Source: JBGRQA01 sp041725895
GTDB taxonomy: Bacteria; Bacteroidota; Bacteroidia; Bacteroidales; Marinifilaceae
Direction: 5' to 3'
Assembly: GCA_041725895.1 (NCBI GenBank)
Contig: JBGRQA010000008.1
Coordinates: 136,151-200,150, forward strand
Length of the DNA stretch: 64,000 bases
The notes under the pieces are model-generated. The model searched no databases, was not told the origin of the DNA, and was given only the letters and a program-made list of their open reading frames with translations. Positions 34,796 through 43,530 of this stretch are shown in pieces. Position numbers and translations under genes: made by a program. Positions within the stretch are counted from its first letter, which is position 1; the number at the start of each line of letters is the position of its first letter.

Positions 34796-37270
34796 ATGAA
34801 CTCAACTACCCTGTATGCAGATGTAATCCTGCCGATTCCATTGGCCCAGCTCTTCACCTATAACATTCCTTCAGAACTGAATGGTGAGGTGGCCATTGGA
34901 AAAAGGGTGGTGGTTCCTTTCGGCTCCAAAAAGTTATACACAGCCATTGTTAAGGACATTCACGAAAATGCTCCTGCTGATTACGAAACCAAGCCTGTTC
35001 TTTCCATCCTGGACAGTTTCCCAATTATAGATCGGATACAATTCCAATTCTGGGAGTGGATCTCGCAATACTATCAATGTACCATAGGTGAAGTATACAA
35101 AGCAGCACTTCCCTCCGGGATGAAACTGGAAAGCCAAACCCGAATTCTGCTCAATACCGAATTTGTTGCCCATGGTCGCCTATCGGCCAGCGAGGAACAA
35201 ATTCTCAACATCCTATCCCACTCCAAGGATGCCAGTATCCAAGATCTAAACCAAATAACCAAGTTAAAGAACACCTTACCCCAGGTGAAATCCTTATTGG
35301 ACAAAGGGGCCATTATTGTAGAAGAACAACTTCAAAAAAGTTACCGTGAAAAAACGCAAAAGATCGTAAACCTAAACCCGCAAATCACAGAATCGCTACT
35401 AAGCGAAACTCTTGATCAACTAGGAAGGGCAAAAAAGCAGCAGGAAGTTTTGATGTGCTATCTCAATCTCTCGAAATGCTTTATTGAACCTACCCCACAC
35501 AAGGTGAAACTGACTGAACTGCTAAAAAGTTCCGGCACATCCCACTCAATCGTAAATTCACTGGTTAAAAAGAACATACTTGAAATCTCTGAAGAAAAAA
35601 TCGATCGTTTGGATTTCACGGAAATAAAAGCAGGTCAGGCTCATCCGCTAAATCCACATCAAAGCACAGCCTACAAACATATCATCCAACAATTCGAGGA
35701 GAAAAACTGTGTTCTTTTGCATGGAGTTACATCCAGCGGCAAAACAGAAATCTACATCCATCTGATCAGAAAATACATCGAGGCAGGCCAACAGGTTCTT
35801 TATTTGCTACCGGAAATTGCATTAACCACCCAAATCATCCATCGTCTGCAAAGAGTGTTTGGTAACAAGGTAGGTGTTTACCATTCCAAATTCAACGATG
35901 CGGAACGGGTAGAAATCTGGAATAACATCCACCAAAACGATCCGAACAAAACTTACCAGGTGGTATTGGGGGTTCGCTCCTCTATTTTTCTTCCCTTTCA
36001 CAATTTAGGCCTGATCATCATTGACGAGGAACACGAAAATACCTACAAGCAATTCGATCCGGCCCCCCGCTATCACGCACGCGATGCAGCACTGGTTCTG
36101 GCACAAAAACATGGAGCCAAAACCCTTCTGGGTACCGCAACTCCAGCTATTGAGAGTTACTACAATGCCCGGAAAGGAAAATATGGTCTGGTCGAATTAA
36201 CCCAACGCTACCAAAACATTCAACTGCCGGAAATCCTTATCGCAAACACCAGGGAAGCGAGAAGAAAGAAAATCATGAAATCGATTTTCACACCAATGCT
36301 CTACGATCACATCAGGGAAGCATTGGAAATGAACGAACAGGTAATTCTTTTTCAAAACAGAAGAGGTTTTGCCCCCTACATTGAATGCAAGGAATGCGGA
36401 TGGGTCCCTCATTGCGAGAATTGTGACGTAAGTCTCACATACCATCGTTTCAATAATAAATTAGAATGCCATTACTGCGGCTACAGCACCTATCCTCCTA
36501 ATGGTTGCTCCCAATGTGAATCAACCAGTCTGGAAGATCGCGGTTACGGAACAGAAAAAATAGAAGAAGAGCTACTGGGTTTATTCCCTGAAGCAAAAAT
36601 AGGCCGAATGGATCTGGATACCACCCGCAGCAAAAGAGCCTATGAAAAAATTATTGCCAGTTTCGAGCAAAAAAAACTGGATATTCTTATCGGAACCCAA
36701 ATGGTCAGCAAGGGACTGGATTTCGACAATGTAAGTGTGGTTGGCATCATGAATGCGGACAACATGCTCAACTACCCCGATTTCAGGGCCTACGAAAGGA
36801 GTTATCAACTAATGGCCCAAGTTGCGGGTCGGGCAGGAAGAAAACACAAGCAAGGTAAGGTTATTATCCAAACGAACGACCCCAAACATCCTATCATTAA
36901 AGATGTACTACGAAACAATTACCTTAACATGTACAAGATGCAAATGGAAGAGCGTGAAGAATACATCTACCCTCCTTTCTACAGAATGATTAGCATCACG
37001 CTTAAGCATAAGGACCAAAGAAAATTAAACCAGGCGGGACTTCAATTTGGAAGCGCATTGCGAAAAATATTTGGAATAAGAATTTTTGGTCCCCAGGCTC
37101 CACTAATCAATCGAATTCAAAATTTTTACCTTCTCAAAATTATTTTAAAAATTGAGAGCAAAAGCTCTCCGGCAAAAGCCAAGTGGATTCTGAATCGTGA
37201 GGCCAATACAATAAAATCAAAAGCTGAATTCAAGAGCCTGCAGATCCATTTTGATGTGGATCCCTTATAG
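34796..37270 (+). CDS. priA: Primosomal protein N' / replication restart helicase PriA
   Basis: Superfamily 2 DNA helicase that reloads the replisome at stalled forks. Start ATG 34796, chosen because the promoter overlaps the TTG at 34775. Domains: N-terminal 3'-end DNA-binding domain (ADVILPIPLAQLFTYNIP), winged helix, helicase core with Walker A GVTSSGKTEIYI near residue 315 and IIDEEHENTYKQ, and a zinc-binding insert with eight cysteines (CKECGWVPHCENC ... CHYCGYSTYPPNGCSQC). Helicase motifs GTQMVSKGLDFDNV and QVAGRAGR follow. Length about 824 is usual. Confidence 0.97.
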   Translation: MNSTTLYADVILPIPLAQLFTYNIPSELNGEVAIGKRVVVPFGSKKLYTAIVKDIHENAPADYETKPVLSILDSFPIIDRIQFQFWEWISQYYQCTIGEVYKAALPSGMKLESQTRILLNTEFVAHGRLSASEEQILNILSHSKDASIQDLNQITKLKNTLPQVKSLLDKGAIIVEEQLQKSYREKTQKIVNLNPQITESLLSETLDQLGRAKKQQEVLMCYLNLSKCFIEPTPHKVKLTELLKSSGTSHSIVNSLVKKNILEISEEKIDRLDFTEIKAGQAHPLNPHQSTAYKHIIQQFEEKNCVLLHGVTSSGKTEIYIHLIRKYIEAGQQVLYLLPEIALTTQIIHRLQRVFGNKVGVYHSKFNDAERVEIWNNIHQNDPNKTYQVVLGVRSSIFLPFHNLGLIIIDEEHENTYKQFDPAPRYHARDAALVLAQKHGAKTLLGTATPAIESYYNARKGKYGLVELTQRYQNIQLPEILIANTREARRKKIMKSIFTPMLYDHIREALEMNEQVILFQNRRGFAPYIECKECGWVPHCENCDVSLTYHRFNNKLECHYCGYSTYPPNGCSQCESTSLEDRGYGTEKIEEELLGLFPEAKIGRMDLDTTRSKRAYEKIIASFEQKKLDILIGTQMVSKGLDFDNVSVVGIMNADNMLNYPDFRAYERSYQLMAQVAGRAGRKHKQGKVIIQTNDPKHPIIKDVLRNNYLNMYKMQMEEREEYIYPPFYRMISITLKHKDQRKLNQAGLQFGSALRKIFGIRIFGPQAPLINRIQNFYLLKIILKIESKSSPAKAKWILNREANTIKSKAEFKSLQIHFDVDPL

Positions 37271-37574
37271 TTAAAAAAATAGGGTACGAATAAACACATT
37301 TAAGCAGAACAAGTTTGAACACGTCACACCTCATCTTAAAAACCACCTTGTATTATAAATTTTATTGGTTTCCACACTTCAGCAGAAAACTTTCTTAAAA
37401 AAGAGTGGAAGCACCTACAAAAGAATATCCCCCTTCAACCAGAAACCCAAAACAGCTACTTTTCCGGACCATGCATTGAAAAAAACAAAAAACTCATTAA
37501 CAATCAACTACCCCTTAAAGTTGTTAAAATTCCTTAAGCTTTCCTTTCCTCCATCAAGTAAAAATGAATTTGCT

Positions 37575-37582
37575 TATCTTTG
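37575..37582 (+). promoter_or_regulatory. Candidate -7 box TATCTTTG for rfaE1
   Basis: TATCTTTG lies 27 bases before the GTG start codon of the heptose kinase gene. No TTG at the usual distance. The rest of the 338-base gap after priA shows no other feature. Confidence 0.45.
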
Positions 37583-37608
37583 CTTGAATTATTTCAAAAA
37601 GCAAAATC

Positions 37609-38610
37609 GTGAATAGACCTGATCTAGAACAAAAATTTGCATCCTTCAACCAATACAACATCCTCATAATTGGTGATGTAATGGTCGATGCCTACGCCTG
37701 GGGAAAAGTTGACCGGATTTCACCGGAAGCACCAGTGCCTATTCTTTCCTGTACAAAACGGGACAATCGTTTGGGTGGAGCTGCAAACGTGGCCCTAAAT
37801 ATTAAATCTTTAGGTGCCTACCCTATCCTTTGTTCGGTAATCGGTAACGACGAGAAAGGGAAGGTTTTCCTTGATCTCCTTAACGACATCAAACAAGATA
37901 CTTCGGGGATTGTGGTAAGCAACCAACGCAGAACAACAGTTAAAACCCGCTTCATCAGCAACAACCAGCATATGATTCGCATTGATGAAGAAGACACTCA
38001 CGAATTGGCCGATGAAATCGAGGAACAATTCATTGATCATATCAAGGGATTGCTAAAAAAGAATAACATTCATGCCATCGTATTTGAGGACTACGACAAG
38101 GGAACCATCACTCTTCGGTTGATCCAGGAAATAACAGCCCTGGCCAAACAGAAGGGAATCCCAACTCTGGTAGATCCCAAAAAACGCCACTACAAGGATT
38201 ACAAAAACGTAACCCTCTTCAAACCCAATTTTAAGGAATTTGTAGAAGGTTCTAACCTGGATTTAGCAAAAGGAGATATTCCCGGATTGTTTGCTGCCGC
38301 CAAAAACTTCCAACAAGAGATGGATGTTGACAAACTTCTGATTACCCTTTCGGAATTGGGTGTTTTCATCAGCAACGAGGAAAGCTACAAGCACATCCCG
38401 GCAGTTGTGAGAGAAATTGCTGATGTCTCAGGGGCAGGAGATACGGTAATCAGTGTAGCAACACTTTGCCTGGTGGCAGGGATGAAAGCCTCGGAAATCG
38501 CAGCCATTTCCAACTTAGCAGGGGGAATTGTTTGTGAAATTCCCGTAGTTGTTCCCATCAACAAAGAACAATTACTCAAAGAAACACTGGAATTATATCA
38601 GGAAGCATAA
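37609..38610 (+). CDS. rfaE1: D-glycero-beta-D-manno-heptose-7-phosphate kinase-type PfkB kinase (RfaE1/HldA)
   Basis: A 333-residue PfkB/ribokinase-family sugar kinase most like the kinase half of HldE: IGDVMVDAYAWGKVDRISPEAPVPI at the start, RLGGAANVALNIKSLGA near residue 45, VDPKKRHYKDYKNV and the catalytic block DVSGAGDTVISV near 275. In HldE this phosphorylates heptose-7-phosphate in the ADP-heptose route of LPS. The nucleotidyltransferase half is absent, as in split systems. The start is a GTG (37609); I see no better ATG. Confidence 0.85.
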   Translation: MNRPDLEQKFASFNQYNILIIGDVMVDAYAWGKVDRISPEAPVPILSCTKRDNRLGGAANVALNIKSLGAYPILCSVIGNDEKGKVFLDLLNDIKQDTSGIVVSNQRRTTVKTRFISNNQHMIRIDEEDTHELADEIEEQFIDHIKGLLKKNNIHAIVFEDYDKGTITLRLIQEITALAKQKGIPTLVDPKKRHYKDYKNVTLFKPNFKEFVEGSNLDLAKGDIPGLFAAAKNFQQEMDVDKLLITLSELGVFISNEESYKHIPAVVREIADVSGAGDTVISVATLCLVAGMKASEIAAISNLAGGIVCEIPVVVPINKEQLLKETLELYQEA

Positions 38611-38765
38611 ACGGACGGAAACCAAAGACCGAAACGGATCAAAAACACAAAAAGCTGATTATCAAAACAGATGATTATGCTTAGGATATACAAAATTGTT
38701 AATAAGTTCTTCCCTATTTTTGATATTTTCATTGATTTGAAAATTTTAATTCTGGGTGAAAATTG

Positions 38766-38773
38766 TAACTTTG
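38766..38773 (+). promoter_or_regulatory. Candidate -7 box TAACTTTG for parA
   Basis: TAACTTTG fits the -7 consensus and lies 57 bases before the parA ATG. The nearest TTG (38737) is 26 bases away, too far for a good match. Confidence 0.4.
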
Positions 38774-38829
38774 GGGTCTAACTATCAGAATAATAAATTT
38801 GTCTCTTTCAGTTAATAAAAGATCTATTT

Positions 38830-39633
38830 ATGGCTAAAATTATCGCTCTTGCAAACCAAAAGGGTGGCGTTGGAAAAACCACCAGCGCAATTAACCTGGC
38901 GTCCAGCTTGGCAGTATTGGAATATAAAGTTCTGCTGATTGATGCGGACCCCCAGGCTAATGCAACATCCGGTTGTGGTTTTGATGTTCGTTCCATTGAG
39001 AACAGTATTTATGAGTGTATTGTTGACGGAGTTTCCACTCAGGAAGCCATTCTTAAGAGCGATATTGAAGGTTTGGATCTTTTGCCCTCTCACATTGACC
39101 TGGTTGGGGCTGAGATTGAAATGCTGAACCTACCGAACCGGGAGAAAATTCTTTCCGGAGTACTGGAACAAGTACGAGAGGCATACGATTTTATCCTGAT
39201 TGATTGTTCTCCTTCACTGGGCCTGATTACGGTCAATGCTCTGACTGCAGCAGATTCAGTGATAATTCCGGTTCAATGCGAGTACTTTGCTTTGGAAGGA
39301 TTAGGAAAACTTTTAAATACCATCAAAATCATTCAGAGTCGTTTGAATCCTGAATTGGAGATTGAAGGCTTCTTGCTGACCATGTATGATTCACGTCTGC
39401 GCCTGTCCAATCAGGTTGTTAATGAAGTAAAAACGCATTTCCAGGATATGGTATTTGATACCATCATTCAACGTAACACCAAACTTGGGGAAGCCCCCAG
39501 TTATGGTAAACCCGCAATCTTGTACGATGCAGAATCCAAAGGTGCCATTAATTATTTGAATATGGCCCGGGAATTATTGCAGAACAACGACATGACCAAG
39601 ATTAGCAACAAAGAAAAAATATTAAGCGAATAA
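38830..39633 (+). CDS. parA: Chromosome partitioning ATPase ParA (Soj)
   Basis: Deviant Walker A ATPase that binds the nucleoid and moves ParB-parS complexes apart. Seen: KGGVGKTTSAINLASSLA at residues 10-27, LLIDADPQANATSG, FILIDCSPSLGLITVNAL and IPVQCEYFALEGL. The 267-residue length and the parB gene 45 bases downstream identify the chromosomal type. I found no complete parS palindrome within the window by eye. Confidence 0.97.
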   Translation: MAKIIALANQKGGVGKTTSAINLASSLAVLEYKVLLIDADPQANATSGCGFDVRSIENSIYECIVDGVSTQEAILKSDIEGLDLLPSHIDLVGAEIEMLNLPNREKILSGVLEQVREAYDFILIDCSPSLGLITVNALTAADSVIIPVQCEYFALEGLGKLLNTIKIIQSRLNPELEIEGFLLTMYDSRLRLSNQVVNEVKTHFQDMVFDTIIQRNTKLGEAPSYGKPAILYDAESKGAINYLNMARELLQNNDMTKISNKEKILSE

Positions 39634-39678
39634 TCAAGGCTAATTATACAGCCTCAAAATAGAATATGATAGGATAAT

Positions 39679-40551
39679 ATGGCAAAAAAGAGCGCATTAG
39701 GAAGAGGACTAGGAGCACTAATAAATGATGTTGAAGAGGTTCAGACCAAACCGGAAACCGAATTGACGAACGAAATAGAACTCAGTAAAATTGAGGCCAA
39801 CCCCTATCAGCCTCGTACAAAATTTGACGAAGAGGCACTAAACGAACTGGCCCAATCCATTAAAGAGATTGGTATTGTTCAACCCATTACAGTTCGAAAG
39901 ACCGATAACAACAGCTACCAGTTAATTGCCGGAGAACGTCGTTTCCGTGCAGCCAAACTGGCAGGCCTTACAAAAATACCCGCTTACATTCGAACAGCCG
40001 AAGATGACAAAATGCTGGAGATGGCCCTTGTGGAGAACATCCAAAGGGAAGATCTGGATTCCATTGAGGTTGCAATCAGTTATCAACGCTTGATTGATGA
40101 ATGCAAATTAACCCAGGAGAACTTGAGCGAACGCGTTGGAAAAAAACGCTCAACCATCTCCAATTACCTCCGCTTACTTAAATTACCTGCCGAAATTCAA
40201 AAGGGAATCCGGGACAAAAAATTATTGATGGGACACGCACGTGCCCTTGTGAATATTGAAGATCCGGAAACTCAGTTAATGGTGTTTCACCAAATTATCA
40301 AACACGAATTCTCCGTTCGAAAAGTGGAGGAGATCGTTCGTGAATTGAACAATGGTACGCCAAAGGAAAAAGCAAAACGTCAGACTTTAGCCGAAGAATA
40401 TGTTGCATTAAAGGATCATCTGTCCAATCATTTCAATGCGAAAGTAGATCTTAAACGCAACGGCAAAGGAAGAGGGAAAATTATTATCCCTTTCAAATCG
40501 GATGACGATTTGGAACGCATTTTGGGCGTATTGGATCGGGTAAATTCATAA
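39679..40551 (+). CDS. parB: Chromosome partitioning protein ParB (Spo0J)
   Basis: CTP-dependent DNA clamp that loads at parS sites. The 290-residue protein opens KKSALGRGLGALI, which is the ParA-activating N-terminus. The CTPase domain follows: NPYQPRTKFDEEALNELAQS and GERRFRAAKLAGL near residue 85. The helix-turn-helix LTQENLSERVGKKRSTISNYLR lies near 150, and a C-terminal dimerisation part ends FKSDDDLERILGVLDRV. Co-transcribed with parA. Confidence 0.97.
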   Translation: MAKKSALGRGLGALINDVEEVQTKPETELTNEIELSKIEANPYQPRTKFDEEALNELAQSIKEIGIVQPITVRKTDNNSYQLIAGERRFRAAKLAGLTKIPAYIRTAEDDKMLEMALVENIQREDLDSIEVAISYQRLIDECKLTQENLSERVGKKRSTISNYLRLLKLPAEIQKGIRDKKLLMGHARALVNIEDPETQLMVFHQIIKHEFSVRKVEEIVRELNNGTPKEKAKRQTLAEEYVALKDHLSNHFNAKVDLKRNGKGRGKIIIPFKSDDDLERILGVLDRVNS

Positions 40552-40574
40552 CAAAACATACAAATACTAGAACA

Positions 40575-41258
40575 TTGAATAGAATACTTCCAAAATACAT
40601 TCTGGGGGTAGTTTGTTTTATTCTGCTAATTCCTTCGAATTCCGCCTTTTCACAGATAAAGCGGGAACCTAAGCTTAGCATGGAGAATACAACTGCAATC
40701 GAAAGTGTGGTGATCACAAAACCACACTCCCCTCACAAAGCAACTATTTACTCGGCTTTACTACCTGGTCTGGGCCAGATTTACAATAAAAAATACTGGA
40801 AGGTTCCCATCCTGTATGCAGGAATTGGGGTTACCATATATGCGATCAACTGGAACACAAAACAATACAAAAAATACCTGAATGGCTTTGGTGATTTTAC
40901 CGAATTCCTAACCTGGAAAAATGGACAGGAAGATCCCACCAATCCTACAACACCAGCACCTACAGCGGATAGCTATCTGAAAATTTTAGATCGTAACTTT
41001 ATTGAAACCGATTCCAGAACGGATGAATGGTTTCAAACAACCCTGCGACAAAGAAAGGATTCCTATAAGAAAGACCGGGATCTTAGCTATATCATTTTAG
41101 CTGGTATTTACGTTCTAAACATCATCGATGCGACGGTGGATGCACACTTTTTCGATTTTAATGTGAATGATAATTTGAGTTTGAAAGTAGAACCTGCGGT
41201 GAACTATACAGCCGACACAGGAAATACGATGGGCTTAAAGTGTAGTATCAAATTCTAA
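40575..41258 (+). CDS. DUF5683 domain protein, secreted or membrane-attached
   Basis: A 227-residue protein whose conserved block KATIYSALLPGLGQIYNKKYWKVPILYAGIG (residues about 55-85; key features are LLPGLGQIYN and the Tyr-Trp-Lys) is the DUF5683 signature. The start codon is the TTG at 40575, since only this start gives the clear signal peptide MNRILPKYILGVVCFILL; the next ATG (40680) would remove it. Two further hydrophobic segments follow. It sits between parB and the MltD-like gene, an association seen in many Bacteroidota. Function unknown, perhaps envelope-related. Confidence 0.85.
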   Translation: MNRILPKYILGVVCFILLIPSNSAFSQIKREPKLSMENTTAIESVVITKPHSPHKATIYSALLPGLGQIYNKKYWKVPILYAGIGVTIYAINWNTKQYKKYLNGFGDFTEFLTWKNGQEDPTNPTTPAPTADSYLKILDRNFIETDSRTDEWFQTTLRQRKDSYKKDRDLSYIILAGIYVLNIIDATVDAHFFDFNVNDNLSLKVEPAVNYTADTGNTMGLKCSIKF

Positions 41259-41272
41259 ACAGAAAATTCAAC

Positions 41273-42985
41273 ATGTTTCAAAAACTAAAATTTCCCCTTT
41301 TCTCTCTGGTATTGATCTCTTCTGCAGCTTGTAGTACGCTGAAAGAAACCAAATCAGATCAAAAAAATATAACGGCAACAGAAAGTTCAACAACCACAGA
41401 ACAGATAGCTGACGCAAATATTGAGGAAGAGCCTGCAGAAACCTTTCATGCAGCACCAGAGGTAAAAAAAGATACTCTGGATTTCCTTGAAGCGCACGTT
41501 GTAGATGTTCGAACGGATCTGGAAGACGTAGTTCAACCCCACTTTAACAACAATCTGGATAGTTTGGTCCATTTGTGGTACATACAACACAGACCGGAAT
41601 CAGATTCTGAACTAAGTGAAGTTACTGAAATCAACCTCAACACCCTGTCCGACTCCGCTTACATCAAACGCCTAGAGGAACTCCCCTCTGCAATTGATCT
41701 TTCCTACAACAACATCGTAAAGAACTACATCAAACTATACACTCAAAAAAGAAGAAAGCAAGTTGGCGTCATGCTGGGCCTTTCGGAGTACTACTTCCCA
41801 ATTTTTGAGGAAATCCTCGACAAGGAAGGTCTTCCACAGGAATTAAAGTATCTGCCCATCATTGAATCAGCTCTAAACCCCAGGGCTCTTTCCAGAGCTG
41901 GCGCTTCAGGCCTTTGGCAATTTATGTACGGAACAGGTCGAATGTACAAACTGGACATCAACTCATTTGTTGATGAAAGACGGGATCCGATTGAAGCATC
42001 CTATGCAGCAGCCAATTTCTTAAAAGATCTGTACAAGATCTATGGCAACTGGCAGCTGGTTATCGCAGCATACAATTGTGGTCCCGGAAATGTGAACAAA
42101 GCCATTCGTCGTAGTGGGGGGAAACGAAACTACTGGGATATCTACTACCGGCTTCCCAAAGAAACAAGAGGGTACGTTCCGGCATTTATCGCGGCCATAT
42201 ATGCCTTCAATTATCACAAAGAGCACGGAATCGAAGTTCAAAAATCCAACTACCCAATCGTTTCGGATACCATAATGGTCGAAAAAGTATTGCATTTCGA
42301 CCAAGTTTCAAAGGTGCTTAACATCTCCAAAGAGAAACTTCGGGAATTGAATCCCCAATACCGTGCGGACATTGTCCCTGCACACCAGCGTCCTTACTCC
42401 CTGAAATTGCCAATGGAATACACCAGCAGTTTTATTGATCTGCAGGACTCTATTTTCAACTACAAAAAGGAATTCTACTTCAACCTGAAGGATAAAGTAG
42501 TCAATCCACGGGAGCGCTATCAGAAGTATGCACATGTTACTCCAAAAAACAGAGCAAAAATCTACTACAAGGTGAAATCCGGTGATGCAGTCGGTCTGAT
42601 TGCCTCCTGGTTCCACGTAAGAACATCAGATCTTCGTTACTGGAATAACATACGCAGAAACCTGATCAGGGTGGGACAAAACCTTGTAATCTATGTTCCA
42701 AAGAATAAGGCCAGCTACTACAAAAAGTTCAACAGTATGAGCTACACACAGAAGCAGGCCAGTCTTGGCAAAAAACCTGTAACAACAGCAAGGGTGGCCA
42801 AATCTTCGTCTCAAAAATACGACTCCAGGTACATCTACCACACCGTTCGAAGAGGGGAGAACCTCTGGACCATTGCCCGTAAATTTCCTGGTGTATCCAA
42901 TAAGGATATTATGCGCCTTAACAATATCAGAGATGCAAAAAGTCTTAAAGTAGGCCAAAAATTGAAGATAAAACTCAAGGGATAA
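41273..42985 (+). CDS. mltD: Membrane-bound lytic murein transglycosylase, MltD-like, with LysM domains
   Basis: A 570-residue lipoprotein (signal ending LISSAAC). The SLT domain (residues about 170-330) has the catalytic Glu in LPIIESALNPRALSRAGASG and the substrate block AYNCGPGNVNKAIRRSGG. Two clear LysM peptidoglycan-binding repeats close the protein: YYKVKSGDAVGLIASWFHV near 425 and YHTVRRGENLWTIARKFPGV near 523. It cleaves peptidoglycan glycan strands to 1,6-anhydro products. Last gene of the parA-parB-DUF5683-mltD run, followed at once by a strong terminator. Confidence 0.94.
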   Translation: MFQKLKFPLFSLVLISSAACSTLKETKSDQKNITATESSTTTEQIADANIEEEPAETFHAAPEVKKDTLDFLEAHVVDVRTDLEDVVQPHFNNNLDSLVHLWYIQHRPESDSELSEVTEINLNTLSDSAYIKRLEELPSAIDLSYNNIVKNYIKLYTQKRRKQVGVMLGLSEYYFPIFEEILDKEGLPQELKYLPIIESALNPRALSRAGASGLWQFMYGTGRMYKLDINSFVDERRDPIEASYAAANFLKDLYKIYGNWQLVIAAYNCGPGNVNKAIRRSGGKRNYWDIYYRLPKETRGYVPAFIAAIYAFNYHKEHGIEVQKSNYPIVSDTIMVEKVLHFDQVSKVLNISKEKLRELNPQYRADIVPAHQRPYSLKLPMEYTSSFIDLQDSIFNYKKEFYFNLKDKVVNPRERYQKYAHVTPKNRAKIYYKVKSGDAVGLIASWFHVRTSDLRYWNNIRRNLIRVGQNLVIYVPKNKASYYKKFNSMSYTQKQASLGKKPVTTARVAKSSSQKYDSRYIYHTVRRGENLWTIARKFPGVSNKDIMRLNNIRDAKSLKVGQKLKIKLKG

Positions 42986-43006
42986 ATCCAAACAGATAAA
43001 CAAAAA

Positions 43007-43040
43007 AACCGTAAAGCTTCAAGCTTTACGGTTTTTTTTG
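43007..43040 (+). terminator. Terminator of the parA-mltD unit
   Basis: AACCGTAAAGCTT pairs perfectly with AAGCTTTACGGTT over a tiny loop and runs into a T-tract, 22 bases past the mltD stop. Confidence 0.9.
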
Positions 43041-43144
43041 TTTACTATAACTATGTGATTTTTTATCAAACACCCACACCCCCCATTTATTCAATGTTTC
43101 AAACGTTTAGTCTTTCTTCCTAACAAATTATTAACACATTTTAT

Positions 43145-43340
43145 TTGACAATATAAAAAGGTTTTCATAACTTAACGTTAAGTTACATTATGAATCATTA
43201 ATCAGAGAATGATTGGATTCTTTAATTCTTGTTTTGTAATGTTTCCCAATTCATTGATATGCAAACCTAAGTCACCGGCAGCCTCTTTCCCGGAGGTGCC
43301 GGCTGACAGGTTTAAGTACAGTATGCATTCCTTCAGCAAA
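43145..43340 (+). ncRNA. Candidate structured RNA between mltD and gldG
   Basis: The 545-base gap carries TTG (43145-43147), 20 bases, TAACTTAA (43168-43175), a degenerate promoter. About 90 bases on, at 43263-43313, is a long imperfect hairpin: AAACCT..GTCACCGGCAGCCTC against GGAGGTGCCGGCTGACAGGTTT, around 20 bp with two small bulges and a GC-rich tip. No reading frame runs through it. No T-run follows directly, so it is not a plain terminator. It could be a small RNA or the 3' end of a minus-strand transcript. Confidence 0.3.
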
Positions 43341-43530
43341 AATCAATACGCCTTCCAATAGAAATTCTAATTTCCGGCCAATAATCCGATATAGAATCTG
43401 CCCATATTTCGTACCGCCTATCCGCCCAGAAACTCAAAAGTTAGATCATTGTAACATTCCTTTCGAACATGAATGAAAGCAGTAAAAAATGCATATCAAA
43501 CAAAAGGAATACGCTATTCCCAAAGATTCA

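Noticed and set aside
37365..37616. 83-codon frame between priA and rfaE1
   Set aside because: Overlaps the rfaE1 start, has a Lys/Ser/Pro-rich low-complexity product and no promoter or family signal.
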